A DNA stretch of 18,239 nucleotides from positions 1-18,239 of the forward strand of contig CAZIHO010000073.1 in assembly GCA_964538875.1 (NCBI GenBank), in the 5' to 3' direction. The notes beneath the pieces are model-generated. The model had not been told where the DNA came from, did no database searches, and was given only the letters and a program-made list of their open reading frames with translations. Below, piece after piece: positions 1-8,090 of this stretch. Position numbers and translations under genes: made by a program. Position 1 is the first letter of the stretch, and each line of letters begins with the position of its first letter. The stretch comes from CAZIHO01 sp964538875 (lineage in GTDB: Bacteria; Pseudomonadota; Gammaproteobacteria; Chromatiales; Chromatiaceae).

Positions 1-11
1 GACGGGCGGGA

Positions 12-1265
12 TTAGTTAGCGGGCGCCAACACACCCACCAAGGCGCCGGTCAAGAGGGTCGCCAGGGTACCGGCGATGATGGTGCGAAAGCCCAACTCCA
101 GGATCTCGCCGCGACGCTCCGGGCACATGGCGGTCATGCCGCCGATGAGGATCCCGAGACTGCCAAGGTTGGCGAAGCCGCACAGGGCATACAGCATGAT
201 GAGCCGGCTGGCCGGAGATAGGGCCTCGGGCGGCAGTTTCGCCAGTTCCACATAGGCAATCAGTTCATTGAGAATGGTCTTGGTGCCCATCAGGGCCCCA
301 GCGGTGACCGCCTCGCTCCAGGGAATGCCCGCCAGCCACACCAGCGGCGCCATCAAATAACCCAGCAATCGCTGCAGACTGAGGGGCGCGCCAGCCAGGT
401 CCGGCAAGGCGCCTAGCATCAGGTTAACCAGGGTGACCAGGGACACCAGCACGATCAACAAGGCGACGATGTTGGCCATCAGCTCTAGCCCCGCTGCCGT
501 GCCCCGGGTGATAGCGTCCATAGTCGAGCCGCCTGGTTCCGGGGGTTCTACCTCGCCGGCGGTGCGGGTCCGTGGCGGCACCATGAGCACCGAAACTACT
601 ACCGCCGCCGGCGCGCTCAGTACCGACGCGATCAGGATGTGCCCCAGGGCGTCTGGAATCACCGGCCCCAGGACGGATGCATACAGCACCATGACCGAGC
701 CGGCGATGCCCGCCATGCCGGCCGCCATCATGGCAAACAACTCACCCCGGTCCAGTTGCTTGATGTAGGGCCGCACGAACAGGGGTCCCTCCACCATGCC
801 CACAAAGACATTGGCGGCCACGCTCAACCCTAGGGCGCCACCGATACCCAGCAACCGCCGCAGGACCCAGCCGAAGGCCCGCACCAGGACCGGCAAAATC
901 CGCCAATGGAACAGCAGGGATGAGAGAGCGCTGATGACCAGGATGATCGGCAGGGCCCGAAACGCCAGTACGAAACCACTACCTGGGCCATCCGCCACGA
1001 AGGGGGGCTCGGCCCCGCCCAGGTAACCGAACACGAAGCCGGTGCCCGCCTGGGTAGCCTGCTCCAGCGCCATCAGGGCCTGATTGAACAACCCGAAACC
1101 GTCCCGGAACGCCGGGAGCCGGAATGCCGCCAGCGCCAATACCCCTTGTAGTAGCAGGCCCATGGCCACGGTCTTCCAGGGTACCGCCCGCCGATCCTCG
1201 CTCATGGCCCAGGCCAGCAGACAGATGGCGAAAATTCCGGTCAGACCTTGCAGGGACGCAAGCAT
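12..1265 (-). CDS. CNT-family nucleoside transporter (NupC-like)
   Basis: This is a concentrative nucleoside transporter, an inner-membrane symporter that imports nucleosides with protons or sodium. The 417-residue product is hydrophobic with many membrane spans. It carries the family landmarks: VEGPLFVRPYI followed by GMAGIAGSVMVLY in the first half, then MGTKTILNELIAY and YALCGFANLGSLGILIGG in the second half. These correspond to the two nucleoside-binding re-entrant regions of CNT proteins. I chose the ATG at 1263-1265 because AGGA lies about 8 bases upstream; a TTG two codons earlier is the alternative. The gene lies 70 bp downstream of uup on the same strand and could be co-transcribed, although a GC-rich hairpin separates them. 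The exact nucleoside and coupling ion cannot be read from the sequence. Confidence 0.9.
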   Translation of the reverse strand: MLASLQGLTGIFAICLLAWAMSEDRRAVPWKTVAMGLLLQGVLALAAFRLPAFRDGFGLFNQALMALEQATQAGTGFVFGYLGGAEPPFVADGPGSGFVLAFRALPIILVISALSSLLFHWRILPVLVRAFGWVLRRLLGIGGALGLSVAANVFVGMVEGPLFVRPYIKQLDRGELFAMMAAGMAGIAGSVMVLYASVLGPVIPDALGHILIASVLSAPAAVVVSVLMVPPRTRTAGEVEPPEPGGSTMDAITRGTAAGLELMANIVALLIVLVSLVTLVNLMLGALPDLAGAPLSLQRLLGYLMAPLVWLAGIPWSEAVTAGALMGTKTILNELIAYVELAKLPPEALSPASRLIMLYALCGFANLGSLGILIGGMTAMCPERRGEILELGFRTIIAGTLATLLTGALVGVLAPAN

Positions 1266-1280
1266 GGGCAAATTCCTGGT

Positions 1281-1312
1281 GGGGGCGGCGCCCCATTATG
1301 GCCGCCGCCCCC
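1281..1312. other. GC-rich hairpin between uup and nucleoside transporter
   Basis: The arms GGGGGCGGC (1281-1289) and GCCGCCCCC (1304-1312) form a perfect 9-bp stem with a 14-nt loop. On the minus strand it follows the uup stop and precedes the ribosome-binding site of the transporter. No T-tract follows on either strand, so it is not a canonical intrinsic terminator. It may reduce read-through or stabilise the uup 3' end. Confidence 0.4.
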
Positions 1313-1335
1313 AGCCGGCGCTAGGCCAGCGCCCC

Positions 1336-3228
1336 TCAGGCACCGCGCCGGGCTTCCAACTCTTCCCAGCGACCGTAGGCCTGCTCCAATTGCCCTTGCA
1401 GATCCACCAGCCGTTGGCGGCCGCCCGCCACCAGCTCACTGGACTGGCGATAGAAGTCCGGCTCCGCCAGCCGCTCCTGGAGCGCCGTCAGTTCGGCTTC
1501 CAGTTCCTCGATACGGGCCGGCAAAGCGTCCAATTCCTTCTTCTCCTGCAAGCCGAGCCGTTGGGACGGGGTTCGTGCCGGTTTGGCGCGCTCGCCAGCC
1601 GGCTTGACTGCGGGACGCGCCGGTACGACCGGCTCCGGCCGCTGCCGCAGCCAATCGCTGTAGCCGCCCACGTATTCCCGCCAGATGCCCTCCCCCTCGA
1701 ATACCAGGGTGCTGGTGACCAGGTTGTCCAAAAACACCCGGTCATGGCTGACCAGCAGCAGGGTGCCGGAAAACTCCAGCAACAGATCCTCCAGCAACTC
1801 CAGGGTCTCAATGTCCAGGTCGTTGGTGGGCTCGTCCATCACCAACAGGTTGGCCGGCCGGGTGAACAGACGGGCCAACAGGAGCCGGTTGCGCTCGCCG
1901 CCGGACAGGGCCTTGACTGGCTGTCGGGCCCGCTCCGGCGTGAACAGAAAATCCTGCAAATAGGACAACACATGCTTGGAGGTGCCGTTCACCCACACCT
2001 TGTCGCCCCCCTCGGCCAGGTTGTCCTGAACAGATTTTTCCTCGTCCAATTGGGCCCGTTGCTGGTCGAAATAGGCCACCTCCAGCCGGGTGCCATGGCG
2101 CAACTGGCCGGTGTGCGGCTGGATGCGCCCCAGCAGCAGTTGCAACAGGGTGGACTTGCCGCAACCGTTGGGTCCCAGGATGCCCACCTTGTCGCCGCGC
2201 AGAATGACGGTGGAAAGGTCCCGGATCACCGGCTGGCCGCTCCAGGCGTAGCTCAGTCCCTCCGCTTCCAGCACCAAGCGGCCGGACCGCTCGGCACCCT
2301 GGAGTTGGAGGCGCGCCTTGCCCGGCTGTTCGCGACGTTGGCGCCGCTCGTCCCGCAGGGACTCCAAGGCCCGCACCCGGCCCTCGTTGCGGGTACGGCG
2401 CGCCTTGATGCCCTGGCGGATCCAGACTTCCTCCTGGGCCAGCTTTTTGTCGAAGCGGTCATTGGCTAGGGCTTCAGCATGCAGGCGTTCTTCCCGGCGG
2501 CGCAGGTAATTGGCATAGTCTCCCGGCCAATCGGTGAGCCGGCCCCGGTCCAATTCCAGGATCCGGGTCGCCAGCCGGGCGAGAAAGCGCCGGTCATGGG
2601 TGATGAACAGCAGGGCGCCGGAGAAATTTTCCAGCAGGGATTCCAGCCAGGCGATGGCGGCGATGTCCAGATGGTTGGTGGGTTCATCCAACAGCAGCAG
2701 GTCGGGTTCCGCCGCCAGCGCCCGTCCCAATAGCACCCGCCGCTTGAGTCCGCCGGACAGTTGCTCGAAGCGGGCTTCCGGCTCCAGGGACAGACGCGAG
2801 ATGACCGTTTCCACCCGCTGCTCCCCCTGCCAGGCGCCGGCGGATTCCAACTCCTGCTGGGCACGGGCCAGCCGGTCCAGATTCTGGTCGCTGGGATCGT
2901 CCTGGACCCGCTGGCTGGCCTCATGGTAGCGCCGCACCAGGTCCGCTAGGTCCCCCAACCCTTCCGCGACCACGTCGAACACCCGGCCAGTCAGTCCCTG
3001 GGGCACTTCCTGGTCCAGATAGGCCACCCGGGCGCCCTGACGCAGCGCCAGGTCACCGGCGTCCGGCGCCAACCGCCCCGCCATCAGCTTGAGCAGGCTG
3101 GTCTTGCCAGTACCGTTGCGACCGATCAGACAGGCCCGCTCGCCGGGCTCCAGACTCAGGTCCAGATCGTCCAACAGGGCCGGCCCGCCGAAGGCCAAAT
3201 GAATGTGGCGAAGGCTAATCAGGGCCAT
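1336..3228 (-). CDS. uup: ABC-F ATPase Uup
   Basis: Uup is a soluble ABC-F ATPase with two nucleotide-binding domains and no membrane domain. In E. coli it is linked to ribosome function and to suppression of transposon precise excision. Domain 1 has Walker A GRNGTGKT (residues 36-43), signature LSGG and Walker B LLLLDEPTNHLD. Domain 2 has GPNGCGKST, LSGGERNRLLLARL and LLVMDEPTNDLD. A basic interdomain linker follows domain 1. The C-terminal region is rich in Glu, Leu and Arg, as in the coiled-coil nucleic-acid-binding tail that distinguishes Uup from other ABC-F members. The 630-residue length matches E. coli Uup (about 635). The ATG at 3226-3228 is supported by GAAGGAG about 5 bases upstream and begins the usual ABC-F start MALISLRHIHL; an upstream in-frame start at 3291 is less likely. 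Confidence 0.93.
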   Translation of the reverse strand: MALISLRHIHLAFGGPALLDDLDLSLEPGERACLIGRNGTGKTSLLKLMAGRLAPDAGDLALRQGARVAYLDQEVPQGLTGRVFDVVAEGLGDLADLVRRYHEASQRVQDDPSDQNLDRLARAQQELESAGAWQGEQRVETVISRLSLEPEARFEQLSGGLKRRVLLGRALAAEPDLLLLDEPTNHLDIAAIAWLESLLENFSGALLFITHDRRFLARLATRILELDRGRLTDWPGDYANYLRRREERLHAEALANDRFDKKLAQEEVWIRQGIKARRTRNEGRVRALESLRDERRQRREQPGKARLQLQGAERSGRLVLEAEGLSYAWSGQPVIRDLSTVILRGDKVGILGPNGCGKSTLLQLLLGRIQPHTGQLRHGTRLEVAYFDQQRAQLDEEKSVQDNLAEGGDKVWVNGTSKHVLSYLQDFLFTPERARQPVKALSGGERNRLLLARLFTRPANLLVMDEPTNDLDIETLELLEDLLLEFSGTLLLVSHDRVFLDNLVTSTLVFEGEGIWREYVGGYSDWLRQRPEPVVPARPAVKPAGERAKPARTPSQRLGLQEKKELDALPARIEELEAELTALQERLAEPDFYRQSSELVAGGRQRLVDLQGQLEQAYGRWEELEARRGA

Positions 3229-3324
3229 GGCGACTCCTTCCGACGTTGGTAAACGCAACCTCCCAGGGTACCATGGGCGGATAGGGGACACGGCGGTTCG
3301 AGGCGCCCCTCACCCGCTCCGGGT

Positions 3325-3370
3325 CCGGGCGTCATAGCCCGGCGCCACCTGGAAAACCCCCCGGTTTTTT
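3325..3370 (+). promoter_or_regulatory. Tandem hairpins with T-run upstream of trpB2
   Basis: Two short hairpins lie in the 212-bp divergent gap between uup and trpB2. The first is CCGGGC (3325-3330) with GCCCGG (3337-3342). The second is AAAACC (3353-3358) with GGTTTT (3363-3368) around a CCCC loop, followed by two more T residues. The second resembles a weak intrinsic terminator on the plus strand, about 70 bp before the trpB2 ATG, so it could attenuate trpB2 transcription. I see no Trp-rich leader peptide. The rest of the gap shows no clear promoter. Confidence 0.3.
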
Positions 3371-3440
3371 GTGACCATTAACCATTTGGGCCGTGCCCGG
3401 ACCCCAAGCCCGGCCTGCCGAACCTGCCTGGAGAAAGTTG

Positions 3441-4793
3441 ATGCGCACCAAGATCCTGCTGAAAGAGGCGGACCTGCCGACCCACTGGTATAACGTCATG
3501 GCGGACATGCCGAATCCGCCCGCCCCGCCCCTGGGGCCGGACGGCAATCCGGTGGGACCGGAAGCCCTGCAAGCCATTTTCCCGGACGCCCTGATCGAGC
3601 AGGAGATGAGCTCCCAACGCTGGATTCCCATCCCTGAGGAAATCCGCGAGGCCCTGGACCTGTGGCGACCCTCGCCCCTATTTCGTGCCCACCGGCTGGA
3701 GCAGGCCCTCGGCACCCCCGCTAAGATCTTCTATAAGAATGAAAGCGTCAGCCCGGCCGGCTCCCACAAGCCCAACACCGCCATCCCCCAGGCCTGGTAC
3801 AACCGGCGGCAGGGCATCAAGCGCCTCGCCACCGAGACCGGCGCCGGCCAGTGGGGCAGTTCCCTGGCGCTGGCCGGGCAAATGTTCGGCGTCGAGGTGC
3901 GGGTCTACATGGTGCGGGTCAGCTATGAACAGAAGCCCTACCGGCGGCTGATGATGCAGACCTGGGGCGCTGAAGTATTCCCGAGCCCCACCACCATGAC
4001 CGCCGCCGGCCGCCAAATCCTGGCGGAGCACCCGGACTCCCCCGGTTCCCTTGGCATCGCCATCTCCGAGGCGGTGGAAGAAGCGGCCAGCCGCAAGGAC
4101 ACCAACTACGCCCTGGGGTCGGTGCTCAACCATGTGCTGTTGCACCAGACCATTATCGGCCAGGAAGCCAAAAAACAGCTGGAAATCGTAGGCGAGTACC
4201 CGGACGAGGTGTTCGCCCCCTGCGGCGGCGGCTCCAACTTCGGTGGCATCGCCTTCCCCTTCTTCGCCGACAACGCCGCCGGCAAGAACGTGCGCCTGGT
4301 GGCGGTGGAGCCCACCTCCTGCCCCACCCTCACCAAGGGGCCCTACACCTATGACTATGGTGATTCCGTTGGGCTCACGCCACTGATGAAGATGTACACC
4401 CTGGGCCACGACTTCGTGCCGCCCGGAATCCACGCCGGCGGGCTCCGCTACCACGGCGACTCGCCCCTGGTCAGCCAGCTCTACCATGAGGGACTGATCG
4501 ACGCCATGGCGGTTCCCCAGCTGGAAACCTTCGAGGCCGGCGTACTGTTTGCGCGTACCGAGGGCATCATCCCGGCTCCAGAGTCCTGCCACGCCATCGC
4601 TGCGGCGGTCCGGTCCGCCAAGGAATGCAAGGTCACCGGGGAGCCTAAGACCATCCTGTTTAACCTGTCCGGACACGGCCATTTCGACATGTCGTCCTTC
4701 GACAAGTACTTCCAGGGGGAACTCCAGGATTACGACTTCCCCGCCGAAGCCATCGCCGAATCCCTGGCCAAGCTGCCCAAGATCGGCCGCTGA
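3441..4793 (+). CDS. trpB2: Tryptophan synthase beta chain, TrpB2 type
   Basis: This PLP enzyme forms L-tryptophan from indole and serine (phosphoserine has been suggested for some TrpB2 enzymes). The 450-residue length and long N-terminal extension are typical of TrpB2, not the roughly 400-residue TrpB1 of trp operons. The Schiff-base lysine is K110 in GSHKPNTA. ETGAGQWG (132-139) contains the catalytic Glu and has Trp where TrpB1 has His. CGGGSNFGG (261-269) is the phosphate-binding loop. I chose the ATG at 3441 because GGAGA lies about 7 bases upstream and MRTKILL is the usual TrpB2 start; an in-frame start 16 codons earlier is less likely. No trpA or other trp genes are nearby, so it is probably a stand-alone enzyme that rescues indole rather than part of the TrpAB channelling complex. 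Confidence 0.93.
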   Translation: MRTKILLKEADLPTHWYNVMADMPNPPAPPLGPDGNPVGPEALQAIFPDALIEQEMSSQRWIPIPEEIREALDLWRPSPLFRAHRLEQALGTPAKIFYKNESVSPAGSHKPNTAIPQAWYNRRQGIKRLATETGAGQWGSSLALAGQMFGVEVRVYMVRVSYEQKPYRRLMMQTWGAEVFPSPTTMTAAGRQILAEHPDSPGSLGIAISEAVEEAASRKDTNYALGSVLNHVLLHQTIIGQEAKKQLEIVGEYPDEVFAPCGGGSNFGGIAFPFFADNAAGKNVRLVAVEPTSCPTLTKGPYTYDYGDSVGLTPLMKMYTLGHDFVPPGIHAGGLRYHGDSPLVSQLYHEGLIDAMAVPQLETFEAGVLFARTEGIIPAPESCHAIAAAVRSAKECKVTGEPKTILFNLSGHGHFDMSSFDKYFQGELQDYDFPAEAIAESLAKLPKIGR

Positions 4794-4803
4794 TCCGGCT
4801 GCT

Positions 4804-4832
4804 CCCGTCCGGTGCCTAGCGCCCCGGACGGG
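4804..4832. other. Hairpin after trpB2
   Basis: The arms CCCGTCCGG (4804-4812) and CCGGACGGG (4824-4832) form a perfect 9-bp stem with an 11-nt loop, starting 11 bases after the trpB2 stop. No T-run follows. It may be a transcript 3'-end structure; the remaining gap to 4970 holds no visible gene. Confidence 0.4.
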
Positions 4833-4969
4833 TGGCCAGTGCGGAAGGCCGCCTCCACCGGCAAGCCCGCGCCACCCGGGCCAACTCCGGGTCTCCCCCC
4901 GCCGCAGGGCCAGCATGACTGCCATGCCACCCGGCCTGGGCCACCACATCGAAAGGAAACCAGACTGTC

Positions 4970-5311
4970 ATGAAAATAGCCGTAACCAGCCAGAACTTCC
5001 GCACCATCACGGGCCACGCCGGCAAGACCCGGCGCTTTTTGATTTTTGGGACCGATGGGCAAGACGGCCCGCAGGAATTGGAGCGCCTGGATCTGCCCCC
5101 AGAAATGGCCATGCACGAATTTCGCGGCGATGACCATCCCCTGTTTCAAATGGATGTCCTCATTACCGGCGGCTGCGGCGCCGGCTTTATCCAGCGCCTC
5201 GCCGCCCAGGGCGTCCAGGTGATTGCCACCGCCGCCACCGACCCGGTCGAAGCGGTCAGCGCCGTCCTGGCCGGACGCCCGCTGCCGCCGCCCATTCCCC
5301 ACGAGCATTGA
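4970..5311 (+). CDS. NifX/NifB-domain (Fe-Mo cofactor-type) small protein
   Basis: This 113-residue protein consists of one dinitrogenase iron-molybdenum cofactor biosynthesis domain (the NifX/NafY/NifB C-terminal fold, PF02579 type). Family members bind or carry metal-sulfur cofactors; many stand-alone copies have unknown roles outside nitrogen fixation. It opens with MKIAVTSQN, then GHAGKTRRFLIF, and ends with VLITGGCGAGFIQRLAAQGVQVIAT. The glycine-rich turn with a Cys replaces the more usual GGIG pattern. The C-terminal tail PLPPPIPHEH is short and His-containing. The ATG at 4970 has an AAAGGA element about 11 bases upstream. It lies 176 bp after trpB2 on the same strand, and no other nif gene is visible. 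I assign the domain with confidence but not the cargo. Confidence 0.8.
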   Translation: MKIAVTSQNFRTITGHAGKTRRFLIFGTDGQDGPQELERLDLPPEMAMHEFRGDDHPLFQMDVLITGGCGAGFIQRLAAQGVQVIATAATDPVEAVSAVLAGRPLPPPIPHEH

Positions 5312-5451
5312 CTTTCAACCGCACAAGTGACTGGATCGAATCGTTTCCAGGGGTTTCAGGACCGATAGGACCAGGAACGGCGTTTACCAACCACCTTGGA
5401 ATGGGTTAGCATGGAGGGAAACCCCTATCCGCCTGGTTGCCCGCCCGCCCC

Positions 5452-6159
5452 ATGGACAAGCAAATTGTTTTTGAGGATATTTGGTCGGGTGCAACGGATT
5501 GTCTCCACTGCGCCTTGCGGACCTCGGTCCTGTTCGCCGGCCTGGAGCAGGCCGATTTCGAGCGCATTCACGAGCCCATCGATCACCTGATCCTGGAACC
5601 CCAGGAAGCCCTGTACCGGGCCGGTGACCAGGGCGAGTACATGTATACCTTGCGGGTCGGCGCCATCAAGCTGGTGCAATATCTCCCGGACGGCAATCAG
5701 CGCATCGTGCGCCTCGCCCGGGATACGGACGTACTGGGCTTGGAATCCCTGCTGGGTTCCTCGTACCAGCATGACGCCATCGCCCTGCGGGGCTCCCAAC
5801 TGTGCCGCTTCCCAACCCGGTTGGTGCGGCGCCTGAGCCGCGAAAACCCCAAACTCCACCAAACCCTGTTTCACCGCTGGCAACAGGCCCTCAGCGAAGC
5901 GGATGCCTGGCTCACCCAGTTGTCCACTGGCTCGGCCCGGCAACGGGTGGCGCGCCTATTGCTGCGCTTGGCGCGACCTGGCCAATCCGGCGAATGCGTC
6001 CTATTCGGGCGCGAGGATCTGGGCGCCATGCTCGGCATCACCACCGAAACCACCAGTCGTACCATCGCCGAATTCCGGCGCCAGGGCCTATTGTTGGAAC
6101 TGGAACCCAATCGCTGCCAATTGGACATCCGGCGCCTCACGGACATCGCCAACGAGTAA
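5452..6159 (+). CDS. Crp/Fnr-family transcriptional regulator with FNR-type recognition helix
   Basis: This 235-residue cytoplasmic regulator has an N-terminal cupin-like sensor domain (about 30-130), a dimerisation helix (about 132-158) and a C-terminal winged helix. The recognition helix ITTETTSRTIAEFRRQG carries E199, S202 and R203, the residues FNR uses to read TTGAT half-sites, so an FNR-like box is predicted as its target. Near the N-terminus there is C17-x2-C20, and C118 aligns with FNR C122. The position matching the third N-terminal FNR ligand (C29) is V26, so a standard four-Cys [4Fe-4S] cluster is unlikely. The cyclic-AMP phosphate-binding residues of CRP are not evident. The start is uncertain: the ATG at 5452 has no nearby Shine-Dalgarno, and a TTG at 5437 would add five residues. 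It precedes the dehydrogenase gene, which it might control. Confidence 0.88.
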   Translation: MDKQIVFEDIWSGATDCLHCALRTSVLFAGLEQADFERIHEPIDHLILEPQEALYRAGDQGEYMYTLRVGAIKLVQYLPDGNQRIVRLARDTDVLGLESLLGSSYQHDAIALRGSQLCRFPTRLVRRLSRENPKLHQTLFHRWQQALSEADAWLTQLSTGSARQRVARLLLRLARPGQSGECVLFGREDLGAMLGITTETTSRTIAEFRRQGLLLELEPNRCQLDIRRLTDIANE

Positions 6160-6212
6160 GCCCCGGGCTTAGAATTAGCCTGGCGCGGAACTGGCCGGCC
6201 TAGCGGTTCCGC
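6157..6212. other. Two hairpins after the Crp/Fnr gene
   Basis: TAAGCC (6157-6162) pairs with GGCTTA (6166-6171) across the stop codon. GCGGAAC (6185-6191) pairs with GTTCCGC (6206-6212) around a loop that contains the palindrome GGCCGGCC. No T-run follows. They lie in the 129-bp gap before the dehydrogenase gene and may end or process the regulator transcript. Confidence 0.3.
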
Positions 6213-6288
6213 CCGGGGAATGAGCGAATTGTCGCCTTTCCCCCGTGCGACTTCATAAAAACCAGATTCCACCCGCACAGGAGCCCCC

Positions 6289-7953
6289 ATGAGCAATAGT
6301 GTCCAAGTCAACTTGCCGGACATCGGCAACCTCGAGGAAGCCAAAGTGACAAAAGTCTGGGTAGCCCCCGGCGACCGCGTGGCGGCCCAGGATACCCTGA
6401 TCACCCTGGAAGGCGCCCAGTCCCCGGTGCCGGTGCCGTCCCCCCAGGCTGGCCTGGTCAAGTCGGTGGCAGTCAAGGTGGGGGACAAAATTGCAGCCGG
6501 CGGCGCTATTCTGGAGCTAGAACTGGAAGCCGGCGGCGACTTGACCGCCGAGGTGCTGGTGCTGGGCGCTGGCCCCGGCGGTTACACGGCTGCCTTCCGG
6601 GCCGCCGACCTGGGCAAGAAGGTGGTGCTGATCGAGCGTTATCCGGACCTGGGCGGCGTCTGCCTCAATGTGGGCTGCATACCCTCCAAGGCCCTGCTGC
6701 ATACCGCCGAAGTCATCCATGACGCCGCGCACCTGGGCGCCATGGGGGTCAGCTTCGGACCACCCCAAATCGACCTAGACGCCATGCGGGCCGGCAAGGA
6801 AAAGGTGGTCAAGCGCCTTACCCAGGGCCTGGCGGCACTGGCCAAGCAGCGCAAGATTCAGGTAGTCCGGGGCGTCGGCCGTTTCGAGTCCCCCAATCGC
6901 CTGGCCGTCACCAGCCCCGCTGGCCGGGTTACGGTGACCTTCGACCATGCCATCATCGCCTGCGGATCCAGCCCGGTGCGCATTCCGGGGTTCCCCCACG
7001 AGGATCCCCGTCTGATGGACTCCACCGATGCCTTAGCGCTGGCCGAGGTACCTAAGCGGATGCTGGTGGTGGGCGGTGGCATCATCGGTCTGGAAATGGC
7101 CAGTGTTTATAGCGCCCTGGGCAGCCAAATCGACATTGTGGAACTCATGCCGCAACTGATCCCCGGCTGCGACCCGGACCTGGTCAAGGTGCTACACCGG
7201 CAGGTAGCCAAGCAATACCAGCGCATCATGACCGAAACCAAGGTCACTGAAATCAAGGCCCAACAAGATGGCCTGCGGGTCAGTTTTGCGGGCGCCCAGG
7301 CGCCGGACGGGCCCCAACTTTACGATCGGGTGCTGGTGGCGGTGGGCCGCTCCCCCAATGGGCGCCACATCGGCGCCGAGCAGGCCGGCGTCAAGGTGGA
7401 TGAGCGGGGCTTCATCCCGGTGGACGGCCACATGCGCACCAACGTGCCCAACATTTACGCCATCGGTGACGTAGTGGGCAACCCCATGCTGGCCCACAAG
7501 GCCACCCATGAAGCCAAGGTGGCGGCGGAAGTGATCGCCGGCCATCTGGCCCTGTTCGACCCCCTCGCCATCCCGTCGGTAGCCTACACGGACCCGGAAA
7601 TCGCCTGGATGGGGCTGACGGAAACCGAGGCCAAGGCCAAGGGCATCCCCTACGAAAAGGGCGCATTTCCCTGGGCCGCCAGCGGCCGGGCGCTAGGCAT
7701 CGGCCGGGAGGAAGGATTCACCAAGCTATTGGTGGACCCGGATACCCATCGGGTGTTGGGCGCCGGCATCGTCGGCCGCCACGCTGGCGAATTGATCGCC
7801 GAGGCGGTACTGGCGCTGGAATTGGGGGCCGACACGGAAGACCTAGGCCTCACCATCCACCCCCACCCGACCCTCAGTGAAACCCTATGCTTCGCGGCTG
7901 AAATGGTGGAAGGTTCGATCACCGACCTAGTGCCACCCAAGAAGCGGGCCTAA
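6289..7953 (+). CDS. lpdA: Dihydrolipoamide dehydrogenase with degenerate N-terminal lipoyl domain
   Basis: This is an FAD-dependent E3 enzyme that reoxidises dihydrolipoyl groups of 2-oxoacid dehydrogenase or glycine-cleavage complexes using NAD+. Residues 1 to about 80 form a biotinyl/lipoyl-like domain. About 85-554 form the dehydrogenase: FAD motif GAGPGGYTAAF, redox disulfide C125 and C130 in GGVCLNVGCIPSK, NAD motif VVGGGIIGLEMASVYSALG ending in an acidic residue, second FAD motif IYAIGDVVG, and the catalytic pair H526 and E531 in HPHPTLSE. E3 with a lipoyl domain is known (Neisseria P64k type), but here the attachment lysine is replaced: LEGAQSPVPVPS has Q44 where LESDKA-type domains have Lys. 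The ATG has AGGAG 6-7 bases upstream. No E1 or E2 genes lie nearby, so its partner complex is encoded elsewhere. Confidence 0.93.
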   Translation: MSNSVQVNLPDIGNLEEAKVTKVWVAPGDRVAAQDTLITLEGAQSPVPVPSPQAGLVKSVAVKVGDKIAAGGAILELELEAGGDLTAEVLVLGAGPGGYTAAFRAADLGKKVVLIERYPDLGGVCLNVGCIPSKALLHTAEVIHDAAHLGAMGVSFGPPQIDLDAMRAGKEKVVKRLTQGLAALAKQRKIQVVRGVGRFESPNRLAVTSPAGRVTVTFDHAIIACGSSPVRIPGFPHEDPRLMDSTDALALAEVPKRMLVVGGGIIGLEMASVYSALGSQIDIVELMPQLIPGCDPDLVKVLHRQVAKQYQRIMTETKVTEIKAQQDGLRVSFAGAQAPDGPQLYDRVLVAVGRSPNGRHIGAEQAGVKVDERGFIPVDGHMRTNVPNIYAIGDVVGNPMLAHKATHEAKVAAEVIAGHLALFDPLAIPSVAYTDPEIAWMGLTETEAKAKGIPYEKGAFPWAASGRALGIGREEGFTKLLVDPDTHRVLGAGIVGRHAGELIAEAVLALELGADTEDLGLTIHPHPTLSETLCFAAEMVEGSITDLVPPKKRA

Positions 7954-8051
7954 GGGCGCCAGGAAGCCGGCGAAGCGCTGGTGGACCACCGGCGCTCCCT
8001 GGGAGGTTGGCGACCCGCTCCCCGCGAATATTCCAAGCCCTAGATTGGGTT

Positions 8052-8081
8052 GGCCAGCTTGGCATCCTGCCCAAGCTGGCC
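8052..8081. terminator. Hairpin between convergent genes (possible bidirectional terminator)
   Basis: GGCCAGCTTGG (8052-8062) and CCAAGCTGGCC (8071-8081) form a perfect 11-bp stem with an 8-nt loop. It lies in the 137-bp gap between the convergent ends of the dehydrogenase gene and the JetD-like gene. Position and stem strength suggest termination of both transcripts, but neither strand has a T-tract. Confidence 0.5.
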
Positions 8082-8090
8082 GTCATCCTG

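Noticed and set aside
1084..2469. Long open frame on the plus strand opposite uup (461 codons)
   Set aside because: It lies entirely antisense to clear coding DNA, is rich in Gln, Leu and Pro with no domain, and is an expected by-product of GC-rich codon use.
3229..3440. Classical Trp-codon attenuator peptide before trpB2
   Set aside because: The only short ATG frames in the gap stop at once or lack a run of TGG codons.
3678..4949. Long open frame on the minus strand opposite trpB2 (423 codons)
   Set aside because: TrpB2 motifs are unambiguous on the plus strand; the antisense product is Gly/His/Val-rich low complexity with no recognisable fold.
4970..5311. Evidence for a nitrogen-fixation cluster
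   Set aside because: A single NifX-type domain is common outside nif regions, and no nif structural or assembly genes are in the window.
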